Assembly (NCBI GenBank): GCA_963823095.1
Contig: CAWGKI010000004.1
Span: forward strand, 248,001 to 312,000
From: CAIVVT01 sp963823095
Lineage (GTDB): Bacteria; Acidobacteriota; Terriglobia; Bryobacterales; Bryobacteraceae
Length of the DNA stretch: 64,000 bases
Direction of reading: 5' to 3'
This document shows, piece after piece, positions 17,013 to 25,924 of the stretch. Each line of letters begins with the position of its first letter. Within the stretch, counting starts at the first letter, position 1. A program made the position numbers and the translations under genes. The notes beneath the pieces are model-generated. The model saw only the letters and a program-made list of their open reading frames with translations, was not told the origin of the DNA and did no database searches.

Positions 17013-17546
17013 ATGGACACCCCGAATCCGTGCCGTCGCGCCGCTTTCTTGGACCGCGATGGCGTGCTCAACCGGAAGATGCCCGAAGGCGAGTACGTCA
17101 CGACGCCGGAGGAATTCGAGCTTCTCCCTGGAGCCATCCGGGGACTCAAAATGCTCTCCGAGGCAGGATTCCGGCTGATTGTCGTCACCAACCAGAGAGG
17201 GGTGGCGCGCGGCAAACTGACGCTCGTTGGACTTTCGGCCATCCATCGGGAAATGAAGCGTTTACTCGCAGAAAGTGGGGTGACGCTGGATGCCATCTAC
17301 TACTGCCCGCACGCCTTTGGGGAGTGCGATTGCCGGAAACCGGAGCCGGGCCTGCTCCTTCGGGCATTCTCCGACTTCCCCGATCTCGTGCCTGCGGAAT
17401 GCGTGCTTTTCGGCGATTCCGGCTCCGACATCGAAGCCGCCCGGCGCGCCGGAGTGCCGGCCGTCAGAATGCCCGTGAACGGATCTCTGGAAGACTTCGT
17501 TCGTCCCTGGTTTTCCGCTCGCGCGGTCTGGAACGGCGTTGAGTAG
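17013..17546 (+). CDS. gmhB: D-glycero-D-manno-heptose-1,7-bisphosphate phosphatase
   Basis: HAD-superfamily (IIIA) phosphatase that removes a phosphate from heptose 1,7-bisphosphate. About 177 residues, usual for GmhB. AAFLDRDGVLN holds the nucleophile Asp and acid/base Asp, VVTNQRGVARG is motif II, YYCPHAFGECDCRKPEPG is the zinc-binding loop with motif III Lys, and LFGDSGSDIEAARRAG is motif IV. ATG 17013 is preferred to an in-frame TTG at 17004. With hddA and hddC at 21.7-23.4 kb it supplies three enzymes of the GDP-D-glycero-alpha-D-manno-heptose pathway; the giant surface-protein gene lies between. The isomerase GmhA is not in the window. Confidence 0.88.
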   Translation: MDTPNPCRRAAFLDRDGVLNRKMPEGEYVTTPEEFELLPGAIRGLKMLSEAGFRLIVVTNQRGVARGKLTLVGLSAIHREMKRLLAESGVTLDAIYYCPHAFGECDCRKPEPGLLLRAFSDFPDLVPAECVLFGDSGSDIEAARRAGVPAVRMPVNGSLEDFVRPWFSARAVWNGVE

Positions 17547-17729
17547 ATCGTACTCTCGCCCCAGCTAAATCTTCTCGAAACAAACACTTCGGACCGATTT
17601 GACAGCCCTGCCCGCCTCGGCGTGGTGTCTGAATAGCGGGCTCCTCCCAAAATAAAGTCGCTGCGCACTCTCATGGAATCGCCAGAAATGCCGATTACAG
17701 GGTTGCGAGGGCAAGTCTTCGCGAACCCG

Positions 17730-20700
17730 ATGCCGATTCGAATAATCTCACTGCTGCTCTGCTTAGTCACAGGCTTGTTGGCCGCGTCAACGGTTCCGAC
17801 GAACCAACCGGCAGCGCATCCCCATCCTGTCTGGTTTGAAGAAAACGCAGGCAAGACGCCTGCCGATGTCGCATTTGTGGGCCGGGGGTTCGGCGTTCCG
17901 CTAGTCATCTTTAAGGACGGGGCTCTGGGCTTGGGCTCGGAGACTGATTTGGTCCGCCTGCAGCCCGAGCGCAATTCAGCCCAAGCTACGGCCCACGGCG
18001 AGGCTCCAACGGGTGCAGTCACCAGATCATACGGCCCCGGCGGCACGTCTGTGTCCAGGCATTATGCCAGGGTTCGTGCCTCAAACCTGTGGCCGGGCGC
18101 GGACTTGTTCTACAGGATTGATCGGGGACGGCTTGAACTAGGGCTCGACCTGATTTCGGGTCAGACCGCCAGCGTTCCATCTCTGCGTTGGCGAGGCGCG
18201 GAAGTCAGCCTGGACAGCGAAGGGGCCATGCATGTTTCGTCGCGCAATTTGCGTTTCTCGCTGCGAGCTCCGTCGGCGTCTCAGCCAGACGGCTCGGCAG
18301 GGACTCGCGCCGTTGAAGTTAAGTACCAGTTGGACCGGCACGGCCGCCTGAGCTTCCGAGTGCCGGAAGCGAATCCCGCGCTAGCGCTCAATATCGACCC
18401 CGTTTTCGACTTTTCAACCTACGTGGGGGGCGCTCAAAGCGACGCTCTGAATGCCATGGCTCTGGGACCGGACGGGAGCATCTACCTGGCCGGTCAAACG
18501 GCATCCACCAGCCTGTTTGGGATCGACACGGGAATTCGCGCCGGCTCGGGGAAGGTTCTTATTGCACGGCTGCTGCCTGGCGGCGTAGGCCTCGTCTATG
18601 CGTTTGTGATCGGAGGCTCCGGCAGTGAGCAGGGCGCGGGCATCGCCGTAGACGCTGCTGGCTCGGCTTATGTGACGGGCCAGACCAATTCATCGAACTT
18701 CCCGACCACGGCAGGCGCTTTTCAAGCCGTGGCGGAGCAGGACTGGAACGCGTTTGCCGTCAAGTTGGACGCCTCCGGCAGCCTGGTCTATTCCACACTC
18801 CTTGGCGGATCCAGCCTCGATTGGGGAGCGGCGATTGCCGTCGACGATTCGGGGCGCGCGGTAGTCACCGGCCTGACCAACTCCGCCGATTACCCTGTCA
18901 CCGCCCAGGCTTACCAGAAGCTGTACGCCGGATCCCAGGACTGCTTCGTTACCAAGCTTGCGGCAGACGGGAAGAGCGCCGTGTTTTCCACCTACTTGGG
19001 AGGGAGCAAACTGGATAGCTGCCGTGCCGTCGCGTTGAGTCCGGCCGGTACGATAACGTTGGCCGGGTCGACGCGCTCCGCCGATTTCCCGGTGCTGGGC
19101 GCTTTCCAAACCAGGTCGGGCGGATTCCTTGACGGCTTCGTCGTCCAGATGAATGGCACTGGATCGGCGCTATTAAGCTCGTCCTATCTCGGAGGCATCG
19201 GGGAAGATCAGATTTCGTCTGTCGCCGTTGACGGCGCCGGTTCGGTCTACGTAGCCGGCACCACTAGCACTCAGGCCGGATTCCCGGGAACTTCCGCCGG
19301 CATCGTTACGAGGAGCGGAAGCGGGAAAAAGGGGTTTGCGTGCAAGCTGGCGCAGTCGCTCGTGTCGCTGAATTGGTGCTCAATCGTTGGCGGGTCGGGC
19401 GACGACTACGTGAACGCGATGGCGCTCACGCCGAGCGGTGAGGTTGTTGTCGCCGGGCAGACCACATCTGTCAACCTGCCTGTAGTCGACGCCATTCAAT
19501 CCGCGTTCCAAGGAGCAAGCGACGGTTGGTTCGCCGTGCTTTCCCCTTCGGGCAACCAGTGGGAAACGGTGAGTTATACGGGCGGCTCCGCCTCGAATGC
19601 GGTGAATGCCCTCCAGGCGTTTCAGGATCGCGTCCTTTTGGCCGGTACTACTACCGCCCAGAATCTCCCAGCGACCAGCGGCGCTATCCAGGCCACTGCC
19701 GGCGCGAATGGCGACGGGTTTTTGCAGGAAGTCGCGATGGGCGGCGGAATGATCCTGAACGGGTTCTATCCGGGCAGTGGGAATGGGATGACCCACAACC
19801 TCAGCCTCGTAATTACAGACCCAACCGGCGGGCAGGCGATTGAGACGGTTCAGGTGAACGTAAGCAATCCAACTTCAAACGCGAATGCCTGCCTCGTTAC
19901 CTTCACTGTTGCTTCCAAGACGCTGTCGCTCACCAACGATGCGGGTTCCGGCTCTGCCGGGAGCGCTGCGGTCGGTTCCAGCGCCACGCTCCAAAACTCT
20001 CAGTGTTCGGTCACCGTGGAGACCTCGACGCTATCCGTCGTCGGCAACTCGGTCAGCCTGCACCTCAGCCTGAACTACAAGCCTTCGTTTTCCTCTCTTG
20101 GGGCGGGACCGATGAAGTACGTGAGCGTGTCTGCCGAGGACAACCGGGGAAAGACACTTTCGGTTCCTCAAGCGGCCATGTGGACGTTTACTTCGCCGCC
20201 GTCCCCGACGCTGATCTCGCTGACGCCCGCGTCCGGCCGAGGCTCGTCCCAGACTTTTGTGTTGATCGCGTACGATCCACTTGGAGCGAACGATCTTGCC
20301 TCGGTGGAATTCCTCGTTGGATCTTCTACTAGTTTTGCCAGTTCATGCGCGGTCACCTACAACGCCAGGCAGAATCTGTTCGCGCTTGCGAGCGATTCCG
20401 GCAATGCGTCCGCTGGCGCCCTATCGCCAGGGCAAGCGACCACCATTTCCAACTCGCAGTGTACTCTTGGCGGATTGGGGTCCTCGGTGCAATTCTCCGG
20501 CCAGGTCCTCACCATGGCGGTGAACCTCCAATTCAGCCCAGCCTTCGCCAGGCTGGGCGGTGCTGCGACAAAGCTGACCTACGCACTGCCTCTCACGGTG
20601 TCTGGCCTGGGGCCCTCGGGAGGCATGAAAGCCATGGGAATCTGGACCATTGCACAACCGCCGCCAAGCGGCCCTCCCGCGGTGGGCGCCGTAACACCTT

Positions 20701-21419
20701 CCTCCGGACAGGGCATGTCGCAGTCCTTTGCCCTATCTGTCTCGGACCCGCTGGGAGCGAGCGATCTGGTCACCGTTCAACTCCTAATTGGATCCTCTAC
20801 CGCCCTCGCCGACGCATGCTCCGTCACCTACAACGCACGGCAGAAGGTGCTTGCTCTCACAAATGACGCTGGCACTGGCGAAGCCGGCAGGCTTGCGCCC
20901 GGAGAATTGAAGAGTTTCGCCAACTCACAGTGCGCGCTCAGCGGCAGCGGATCCTCCATCACGCTATCCGGCAGCTCCCTGACCATGGTCGTCAGCCTGC
21001 GCTTCGACCCAGCGTTCGCCCGCATGGGTGGAAGCGCGACGAAGAACATCTACGCGCGCCCGGTCAGCGCGGCAGGCAGGGGCCCATCGGCAGGATTCAC
21101 GCTCGTAGGAGCCTGGATCGTGCCGCGAACTCCAGCCAAGGATCCGCCCATCGTTGCAGCGCTCGCCCCTCCTAGCGGCGAAGGAAGGATGCTAAACTTC
21201 GTGCTGACGGTTTGGAATCCGGTGGGAGCAAGCGACTCGGCCGCCGCCCGATTGACTATTGGTTCTTCCATGGCACTGGCTAGCGGCTGTTCAGCTCCTT
21301 ACATCCCCCAGCAAAACTGGTTCGGATCGGCCAACGACGCGGGGACCGGCGATACGGCTTACCTCTCTCCTGGCCAGGCTGTGACTATCCCCAACTCTCA
21401 ATGCATGTTGAGCGGGTGA
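17730..21419 (+). CDS. Giant secreted SBBP-repeat/Ig-like-repeat surface protein, prematurely stopped
   Basis: About 1,229 residues from ATG 17730, where a clean signal peptide begins (MPIRIISLLLCLVTGLLAAS); an in-frame ATG at 17673 would add 19 residues. Layout: a conserved N-terminal domain (VWFEENAGKTPADVAFVGRG), about seven SBBP beta-propeller repeats (DALNAMALGPDGSIYLAGQT and relatives) to about residue 670, then four tandem units of about 135-140 residues. Unit landmarks are DPLGASDL, IGSS, CSVTYNARQ, NDAGTGEAG, NSQC and GGSATK. The fourth unit stops at TGA 21417-21419, but homology to the earlier units continues in frame to 21596, with a second stop (TAG 21522-21524). It is probably exported and displayed. 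It sits between gmhB and hddA. Confidence 0.85.
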   Translation: MPIRIISLLLCLVTGLLAASTVPTNQPAAHPHPVWFEENAGKTPADVAFVGRGFGVPLVIFKDGALGLGSETDLVRLQPERNSAQATAHGEAPTGAVTRSYGPGGTSVSRHYARVRASNLWPGADLFYRIDRGRLELGLDLISGQTASVPSLRWRGAEVSLDSEGAMHVSSRNLRFSLRAPSASQPDGSAGTRAVEVKYQLDRHGRLSFRVPEANPALALNIDPVFDFSTYVGGAQSDALNAMALGPDGSIYLAGQTASTSLFGIDTGIRAGSGKVLIARLLPGGVGLVYAFVIGGSGSEQGAGIAVDAAGSAYVTGQTNSSNFPTTAGAFQAVAEQDWNAFAVKLDASGSLVYSTLLGGSSLDWGAAIAVDDSGRAVVTGLTNSADYPVTAQAYQKLYAGSQDCFVTKLAADGKSAVFSTYLGGSKLDSCRAVALSPAGTITLAGSTRSADFPVLGAFQTRSGGFLDGFVVQMNGTGSALLSSSYLGGIGEDQISSVAVDGAGSVYVAGTTSTQAGFPGTSAGIVTRSGSGKKGFACKLAQSLVSLNWCSIVGGSGDDYVNAMALTPSGEVVVAGQTTSVNLPVVDAIQSAFQGASDGWFAVLSPSGNQWETVSYTGGSASNAVNALQAFQDRVLLAGTTTAQNLPATSGAIQATAGANGDGFLQEVAMGGGMILNGFYPGSGNGMTHNLSLVITDPTGGQAIETVQVNVSNPTSNANACLVTFTVASKTLSLTNDAGSGSAGSAAVGSSATLQNSQCSVTVETSTLSVVGNSVSLHLSLNYKPSFSSLGAGPMKYVSVSAEDNRGKTLSVPQAAMWTFTSPPSPTLISLTPASGRGSSQTFVLIAYDPLGANDLASVEFLVGSSTSFASSCAVTYNARQNLFALASDSGNASAGALSPGQATTISNSQCTLGGLGSSVQFSGQVLTMAVNLQFSPAFARLGGAATKLTYALPLTVSGLGPSGGMKAMGIWTIAQPPPSGPPAVGAVTPSSGQGMSQSFALSVSDPLGASDLVTVQLLIGSSTALADACSVTYNARQKVLALTNDAGTGEAGRLAPGELKSFANSQCALSGSGSSITLSGSSLTMVVSLRFDPAFARMGGSATKNIYARPVSAAGRGPSAGFTLVGAWIVPRTPAKDPPIVAALAPPSGEGRMLNFVLTVWNPVGASDSAAARLTIGSSMALASGCSAPYIPQQNWFGSANDAGTGDTAYLSPGQAVTIPNSQCMLSG

Positions 21420-21596
21420 GGTTCCTCCGCCCAAGCATCCGGTACATTGCTCACCATGACCTCCCATCTCGCATTCAAGTTTGGTTTCTCCAAAGTCGGC
21501 GATGGCGCGGCCAAGACGATCTAGGCCTTTCCCGTGAACACCGGCGGCCAGTACCCTACGGGTCTGGTGGTGCTGAACGCCTGTAAGCTTCCATGA
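21420..21596 (+). pseudogene. Decayed 3' end of the SBBP-repeat protein gene
   Basis: In frame with the gene upstream, these 59 codons read GSS, SGTLLTMTSHLAFKFGFSKVG, GAAKTI, stop, AFPVNTGGQYPTG and so on to a TGA at 21594-21596. They align with the corresponding part of the third repeat unit (GSGSSITLSGSSLTM, GGSATKNIYARPVS). The Tyr codon of NIYARPV is TAG here. The extra length would complete the fourth repeat. Confidence 0.75.
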
Positions 21597-21654
21597 TTCG
21601 CCGCTCGCGTGAATTGAAGCGGGCAGACCCCAGGGCTTGCGACAATTCGAGAGT

Positions 21655-22686
21655 ATGGTTATTCGTTCAAGAGCGCCGCTTCGGCTCGGATTTGCGGGGG
21701 GCGGGACCGACGTTTCTCCGTATTGCGACGTACATGGTGGTGCGATTCTCAATGCCACGATCGACCTGTATGCGACAGCGGTGCTACGAACCCGGGACGA
21801 CGGCAAAGTGCGGTTCCACGCCTCCGATCGCGATGCCGATTTCGAGGCGCGGACGAAGTCGGAGTTCCCACTGGATGGGCCCCTCGTTTTGCACAAGGCG
21901 GTTTATAACCACATCGTCCGGGAGTTCAACGGCGGCAAGCCTCTGTCCATCGAACTCACGACGTATTCCGACGCACCCGCGGGCTCCGGGTTGGGGGCCA
22001 GTTCCACACTCTGCGTGACCATGGTTCAGGCCTTCACGGAGTTGCTTCAACTCCCGCTGGGCCTGCACGACGTCGCGCAGGCTGCATTTCAGATCGAACG
22101 TGTCGAGCTGGGAATGAACGGCGGTAGACAGGATCAGTTTGCCGCCGCTTTCGGCGGCTTTAACTTCATGGAGTTCTTCGCGGACAACCGGGTAGTGGTC
22201 AACCCGCTCCGTCTGAAGCCGTGGATCATCGCCGAGTTAGAGGCATCCGTCGTTCTTTTCTATACCGGCGTGTCGCGAGACTCGGCCGCGATCATCGAAC
22301 GGCAGATCGCGAACTTGCGCACGCAGTCACCGGATGCGATTGAAGGTTTTCATTCCATCAAGAAGCAGGCGTTCGAGATGAAAGAGACGTTGATCCGGGG
22401 CGACATCCGCGCCTTTGCATCGAGTCTGGGGCAGAGCTGGCAGGCAAAGAAACGGACGGCGGAAGGCATTTCGACATCCGTCATCGAACAGGCTTTGAAA
22501 GCCGGCATGGACAATGGCGCGTACGCGGGAAAGGTCAGCGGCGCGGGCGGTGGAGGGTTCGTCATGCTGATCACCGATCCTGAGCGTAGAGTCCCAGTGA
22601 TTCGCGCGTTGGAACAATTGCCGGGGCAGGTGATTCCGTGCCATTTCGCGGACGAGGGCGTGCAGACGTGGACAGTCAACGAGTAA
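21655..22686 (+). CDS. hddA: D-glycero-alpha-D-manno-heptose-7-phosphate kinase (GHMP family)
   Basis: Phosphorylates heptose 7-phosphate at C1, on the GDP-heptose branch. 343 residues from ATG 21655; an in-frame TTG at 21637 is an alternative. It opens VIRSRAPLRLGFAGGGTDVSPYC, the GHMP motif 1 form of HddA. DAPAGSGLGASSTLCV is the ATP-binding GHMP motif 2, and GKVSGAGGGGFVMLI is motif 3. The pairing with a nucleotidyltransferase (hddC, overlapping by 19 bp) and gmhB supports the heptose assignment over fucokinase or galactokinase. The product is used for cell-surface polysaccharide or S-layer glycan. Confidence 0.88.
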   Translation: MVIRSRAPLRLGFAGGGTDVSPYCDVHGGAILNATIDLYATAVLRTRDDGKVRFHASDRDADFEARTKSEFPLDGPLVLHKAVYNHIVREFNGGKPLSIELTTYSDAPAGSGLGASSTLCVTMVQAFTELLQLPLGLHDVAQAAFQIERVELGMNGGRQDQFAAAFGGFNFMEFFADNRVVVNPLRLKPWIIAELEASVVLFYTGVSRDSAAIIERQIANLRTQSPDAIEGFHSIKKQAFEMKETLIRGDIRAFASSLGQSWQAKKRTAEGISTSVIEQALKAGMDNGAYAGKVSGAGGGGFVMLITDPERRVPVIRALEQLPGQVIPCHFADEGVQTWTVNE

Positions 22687-23384
22687 GGCAGGCTGTCATT
22701 CTCGCCGGGGGATTCGGCACGCGTCTGCAATCCGTGCTGCGCGACGTACCGAAGCCGCTAGCACCAGTTCGAGGCTTGCCTTTTATTCACTACATTTTGC
22801 GTTGGCTGGAGGAGAACGGCGTTCAGCGCGTCATCGCCAGCACGGGCTACCTAGCTGACAAGATGGAAGCGGGCTTCCGAAGCTACCCTGGCGATCTGGA
22901 GATGACGTTTCTGCGAGAGGACTCGCCACTTGGAACCGGAGGGGCTCTCTACCGGTCTTTGCGCGAGGCCGGGACTGGCGGCGTGTTCGCCTTAAACGGG
23001 GACACCTACTTTCCCGCCGATCTGAACAAGTTTCAGCGGGAGGCCGAGCGCCTCGCCTCTCCTCTCGCCATCGCCCTCCGTCGCGTCCCGGATGTGTCGC
23101 GGTATGGCGCAGTCGATCTGGACCGAGGGCGGATCGTGGCGGTGAACGAGAAAGGGAGGGGCGGGCCGGGACTGGTCAACGCAGGGCTGTATTTTCTTCC
23201 GGCAGATCTGTGGCGGAGCATGCCGATGCCCGATGTCTTTTCGTGGGAGACGGACGTACTGCAGCCCAAGGCTGGCATTTTGGGGGCGGCGGGAGTTGAA
23301 CTGGAGGCCCCGTTCCTCGATATAGGTACTCCCGAAAGCTATGCCGAGGCGGAGACTGTTCTGCCCGTGCTGACTGGTGAATAA
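22668..23384 (+). CDS. hddC: D-glycero-alpha-D-manno-heptose-1-phosphate guanylyltransferase
   Basis: Sugar-phosphate nucleotidyltransferase making GDP-heptose from heptose 1-phosphate and GTP. About 238 residues from GTG 22668 (GAGGG 9 bases upstream), overlapping hddA by 19 bp. AVILAGGFGTRLQSVLRDVPKPLAPV is the nucleotide-binding signature, FALNGDTYF holds the metal-binding Asp and PFLDIGTPESYAEAE closes the fold. Single-domain length fits HddC rather than longer bifunctional enzymes. The guanylyl specificity is inferred from the neighbouring hddA and gmhB, not from a residue I can point to. A 559-bp stretch without a confident gene follows. Confidence 0.85.
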   Translation: MDSQRVRQAVILAGGFGTRLQSVLRDVPKPLAPVRGLPFIHYILRWLEENGVQRVIASTGYLADKMEAGFRSYPGDLEMTFLREDSPLGTGGALYRSLREAGTGGVFALNGDTYFPADLNKFQREAERLASPLAIALRRVPDVSRYGAVDLDRGRIVAVNEKGRGGPGLVNAGLYFLPADLWRSMPMPDVFSWETDVLQPKAGILGAAGVELEAPFLDIGTPESYAEAETVLPVLTGE

Positions 23385-23540
23385 GGGGGACGCTGGCAAG
23401 CATAATCCGCGCGCTGTGAGATATCTCCACACCATCGGATTTGCTCTTCGAAGCGTTGAATCCGGATCGCCTGAAGGTCTCAGATCTCTCCTATGCCCGG
23501 CGGACCGTGCACCCGCAACCATGAAGTGGGTTCTGAGTCT

Positions 23541-23680
23541 CCCCGCACCGAACCGCGAACGACAGAGAGCGGCTATCGGCTCTGGGCTTGAATCGTCATG
23601 ATGACGCGACCGATCCGCCGGTCATTAAGAAATTCGTGCTCGTCTGGGCCGCTCTCTTCGTTCGCGGTTCGGTGCTGGGG
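23541..23680. repeat. Inverted repeat, about 33-bp arms, MITE-like
   Basis: The left arm at 23541-23573 (starts CCCCGCACCGAACCGCGAAC) is nearly the exact reverse complement of the right arm at 23649-23680 (ends TTCGCGGTTCGGTGCTGGGG), differing by about two positions. The 75-bp interior holds a small CGTCATGATGACG palindrome. No coding sequence is visible. It lies in the gene-free stretch 23385-23943. Confidence 0.65.
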
Positions 23681-23689
23681 GCAGGCGCA

Positions 23690-23812
23690 CGATTATCATC
23701 CGTCGGGGGTGAATGGTATGCCGGCCATGGAGAGATCGGTGCTGGGGGACGGATACGTTGTTCTCATCATCAGGGGTGCACGGTATGCCGGTCATGGACA
23801 GATCGGTGCTGG
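23690..23812. repeat. Imperfect tandem repeat, two units of about 60 bp
   Basis: Both units share GGTATGCCGG, CATGGA and AGATCGGTGCTGG in the same order (first near 23707-23748, second near 23780-23813). Nothing coding is apparent. It directly follows the inverted repeat at 23541-23680. Confidence 0.6.
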
Positions 23813-23943
23813 CAATCACTCGCAGTGCAATCGCCGCATAATCGACGGCCAGATCTTCAGGGCAACCGCCCGCTGGAAGCCCGGACCCGCAATTTTGGTG
23901 ACATACGCTAATCAGACTCGAGCTCTTGGCCGATAGTCTGCGT

Positions 23944-24375
23944 ATGAGGGTTCCGGAGAAGCGTCGCGACAATCGCCTGCTTTGCGCGGGCTTGATTGAG
24001 CTGCGCTGGACCGGCACCGATGGCGTGTCGCTTGCCGCGATCGCCAATTTGGACGACGTGTCGCCTGGTGGCGTGAGCCTGCTGCTGGATCGTCGATTAC
24101 CGTCCGGCACGCTCGTAGAGTTCACCTACAATGGCCAGAAAGTATCCGGAGCGGTGCGATACTGCAATCCGGCGGAGCATGGCTGGATCGCGGGGGTGCA
24201 ATTCGGACCCGATTCGAAGTGGGATCCGGCGGTCAGCCCACCCGAGCATCTGCTGGATCCCAAATCGATTCCGGAGAATGCCCGGCTTGGGGAGGGGGCC
24301 CGATTGGCGCGGAAGGTCCGGAGCCCGATTTCTCTCCTGGTACTAGGCGATGCAGTGTGGAGCAAAAAGAGGTGA
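23944..24375 (+). CDS. PilZ-domain protein (putative c-di-GMP receptor)
   Basis: 143 residues from ATG 23944; an in-frame TTG at 23926 is the alternative. The N-terminal RRDNR and the later DDVSPGGVSLLL correspond to the PilZ RxxxR and D/NxSxxG cyclic-di-GMP-binding motifs. The strand segment SGTLVEFTYNGQKVSGAVRYC and GWIAGVQF match the PilZ barrel. It is a stand-alone single-domain protein, so probably an adaptor controlling motility, adhesion or secretion. The C-terminal 45 residues (after the barrel) are basic and not recognised. There is no operon partner. A second, unrelated PilZ protein is at 30.1-30.5 kb. Confidence 0.8.
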   Translation: MRVPEKRRDNRLLCAGLIELRWTGTDGVSLAAIANLDDVSPGGVSLLLDRRLPSGTLVEFTYNGQKVSGAVRYCNPAEHGWIAGVQFGPDSKWDPAVSPPEHLLDPKSIPENARLGEGARLARKVRSPISLLVLGDAVWSKKR

Positions 24376-24530
24376 GCTTTCGATAGAACCGGCCCGCAAC
24401 CACGGTGACACCGCGAATGCCATTAGGTTGGGCAGGCCTGCCAATGAACCGCAAATGGTAGTCGAGAAAAGCCAAGCCCTTGGACGCGGACGCCAATTCT
24501 CCGTAAGATCGTTCACAGGAGAACCCCACG

Positions 24531-25055
24531 ATGACGACTGAGAAGTGTCTGACCGTAATGGCGGCTTTGCTTTTGGCTGGGACCCTTTCGGCCGCGGAAA
24601 CAGGACGCAAGTCCGCCACCGCTGAGCTGAAGGATGCCAAAGGACAAACCGTTGGCGAAGCAAAATTCAAAGAGGGCAAGAACGCTGTCCTATTGACTGT
24701 GAAGGTGACGAACATACCCGCCGGGGAGCACGCCATCCACGTACACACGGCGGGAAAATGCGAAGCTCCGGACTTCAAGACGGCCGGAGGCCATTTCAAT
24801 CCGGAAAACAAGAAGCATGGCACGATGAATCCCGAGGGCCATCATGCCGGCGACATGGCGAACTTCACTATCCCGGCGGGCGGCAAAGGGAGTTACAAGA
24901 CCACGCTGCCAGGCGTGACGCTCGCGGGAAGCGGCGCGAACTCGCTCTTCCACGAGGGCGGGACGGCTCTGGTTATTCATGAGAAGGCCGACGACATGAA
25001 GACCGATCCGGCTGGAAACGCGGGCGCGCGCATCGCCTGCGGCCCAGTCCAATAG
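24531..25055 (+). CDS. sodC: Cu/Zn superoxide dismutase, exported
   Basis: Converts superoxide to oxygen and hydrogen peroxide in the periplasm or outside the cell. 174 residues with a signal peptide (residues 1-22). Metal ligands are visible: HVH (H70, H72), H88 in GGHFNP, H96 in KKHG, H105 and D108 in EGHHAGD, and H150 in VIHEKADD. C77 and C170 (ARIACG) form the conserved disulfide, and the Arg of ARIAC is the catalytic arginine. AGGAG precedes ATG 24531. It is monocistronic, followed by a hairpin at 25070-25109. All catalytic residues are present. Confidence 0.95.
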   Translation: MTTEKCLTVMAALLLAGTLSAAETGRKSATAELKDAKGQTVGEAKFKEGKNAVLLTVKVTNIPAGEHAIHVHTAGKCEAPDFKTAGGHFNPENKKHGTMNPEGHHAGDMANFTIPAGGKGSYKTTLPGVTLAGSGANSLFHEGGTALVIHEKADDMKTDPAGNAGARIACGPVQ

Positions 25056-25069
25056 AGTTCATCTCTTGA

Positions 25070-25109
25070 GATGGTCCGGCTTCGTGAGGATGCGCGGCGC
25101 CGGACCATC
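25070..25109 (+). terminator. Possible terminator hairpin after sodC
   Basis: Stem GATGGTCCGGC / GCCGGACCATC (11 bp) with an 18-base loop, starting 15 bp after the sodC stop. No U-tract follows, so it could also be an RNA-stability element. Confidence 0.45.
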
Positions 25110-25223
25110 CGAAGTCCCCGCGCTGCCCGTCTTCGAATCACACAACTGAATCGTCCACGATTCCTTCTCCGCAATAGTAGGAAGGCTTGCAATGCCGGTT
25201 GCTAGACTGCGAACTGCGCGGCC

Positions 25224-25862
25224 TTATTGCGAAGCTCTTGGGTAGCCGACCGTCTGCGCGAGCACGATGTGCTGTTCGGGTTTGAGCTTCAGTGCTCTTG
25301 CCAGCGGGCCTTTGTCGATCGCTCCGCGGATGACGGTAGCTAATCCCTCGGACGCACAGTAGAGATAGACGTTTTGGCCGATGAAGCCCGTCTCGGCGCC
25401 AGCGGTGCCTGCCTTGCCCACCTCCGGGGAATCGCCCATCTTCGCGTAGTCACTGACAAAAACCAGATTCAACGGAGCCTCGCCCACATAGGCTTGCGTC
25501 CCGGTCGCCGAGCGGAGGTCTGCCCCGGTCACCGGCAGTAACTGGTTCTTCGACGCGTCGTAAAGGTAAGCGCCGCTGGCCTGCACTACGTAGACATCCA
25601 CGGTCTGGCGGTTCATGGCTGACGGAGCGGTGCGCCTGCCGTCGGGCCGAGTGATGCCGAAGGCGGCCCAGAGGAGATTGGAGAGAGTCTGCGGGCTCAG
25701 GGGGCGTGAACTGAATTCGCGCACGCTCCTGCGCTCGCTGAGGGCTTCCATCAGCGGCTTGCCGCCGCGCGTCTCGGGCTTTGGCAACGACATCGGAGCA
25801 GGAGTTTGGGCCAGAAGCGGGAGAGCCAGAAGGATGGACAGAAAAAGAGCTTTTAAGGTCAT
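25224..25862 (-). CDS. Secreted SagB-like nitroreductase-family protein
   Basis: 212 residues with a signal peptide (TLKALFLSILLALPLLAQ). The flavin-binding nitroreductase fold is shown by LSERRSVREFSSRPLSPQTLSNLLWAAFG near the N-terminus, RTAPSAMNRQTVDVYVV, and GAETGFIGQNVYLYCASEGLATVIRG in the middle. These resemble the SagB-type dehydrogenase branch, which uses FMN. Export of such a domain is unusual, because FMN is normally bound in the cytoplasm; comparable exported copies occur in environmental bacteria. No peptide-modification genes lie nearby, so a role in azoline formation is not supported. The substrate is unknown. Confidence 0.8.
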   Translation of the reverse strand: MTLKALFLSILLALPLLAQTPAPMSLPKPETRGGKPLMEALSERRSVREFSSRPLSPQTLSNLLWAAFGITRPDGRRTAPSAMNRQTVDVYVVQASGAYLYDASKNQLLPVTGADLRSATGTQAYVGEAPLNLVFVSDYAKMGDSPEVGKAGTAGAETGFIGQNVYLYCASEGLATVIRGAIDKGPLARALKLKPEQHIVLAQTVGYPRASQ

Positions 25863-25924
25863 GTAATCTGTATTATTCTACGGCCGTAGACCTTCGCTGG
25901 CGGCCCGACCCTCACGGAGTGCTC

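Noticed and set aside
21417..21419. TGA in the SBBP gene as a selenocysteine codon
   Set aside because: The aligned repeats have Ser or Leu, not Cys, at this position, and a TAG follows further on; no selenocysteine insertion element is apparent.
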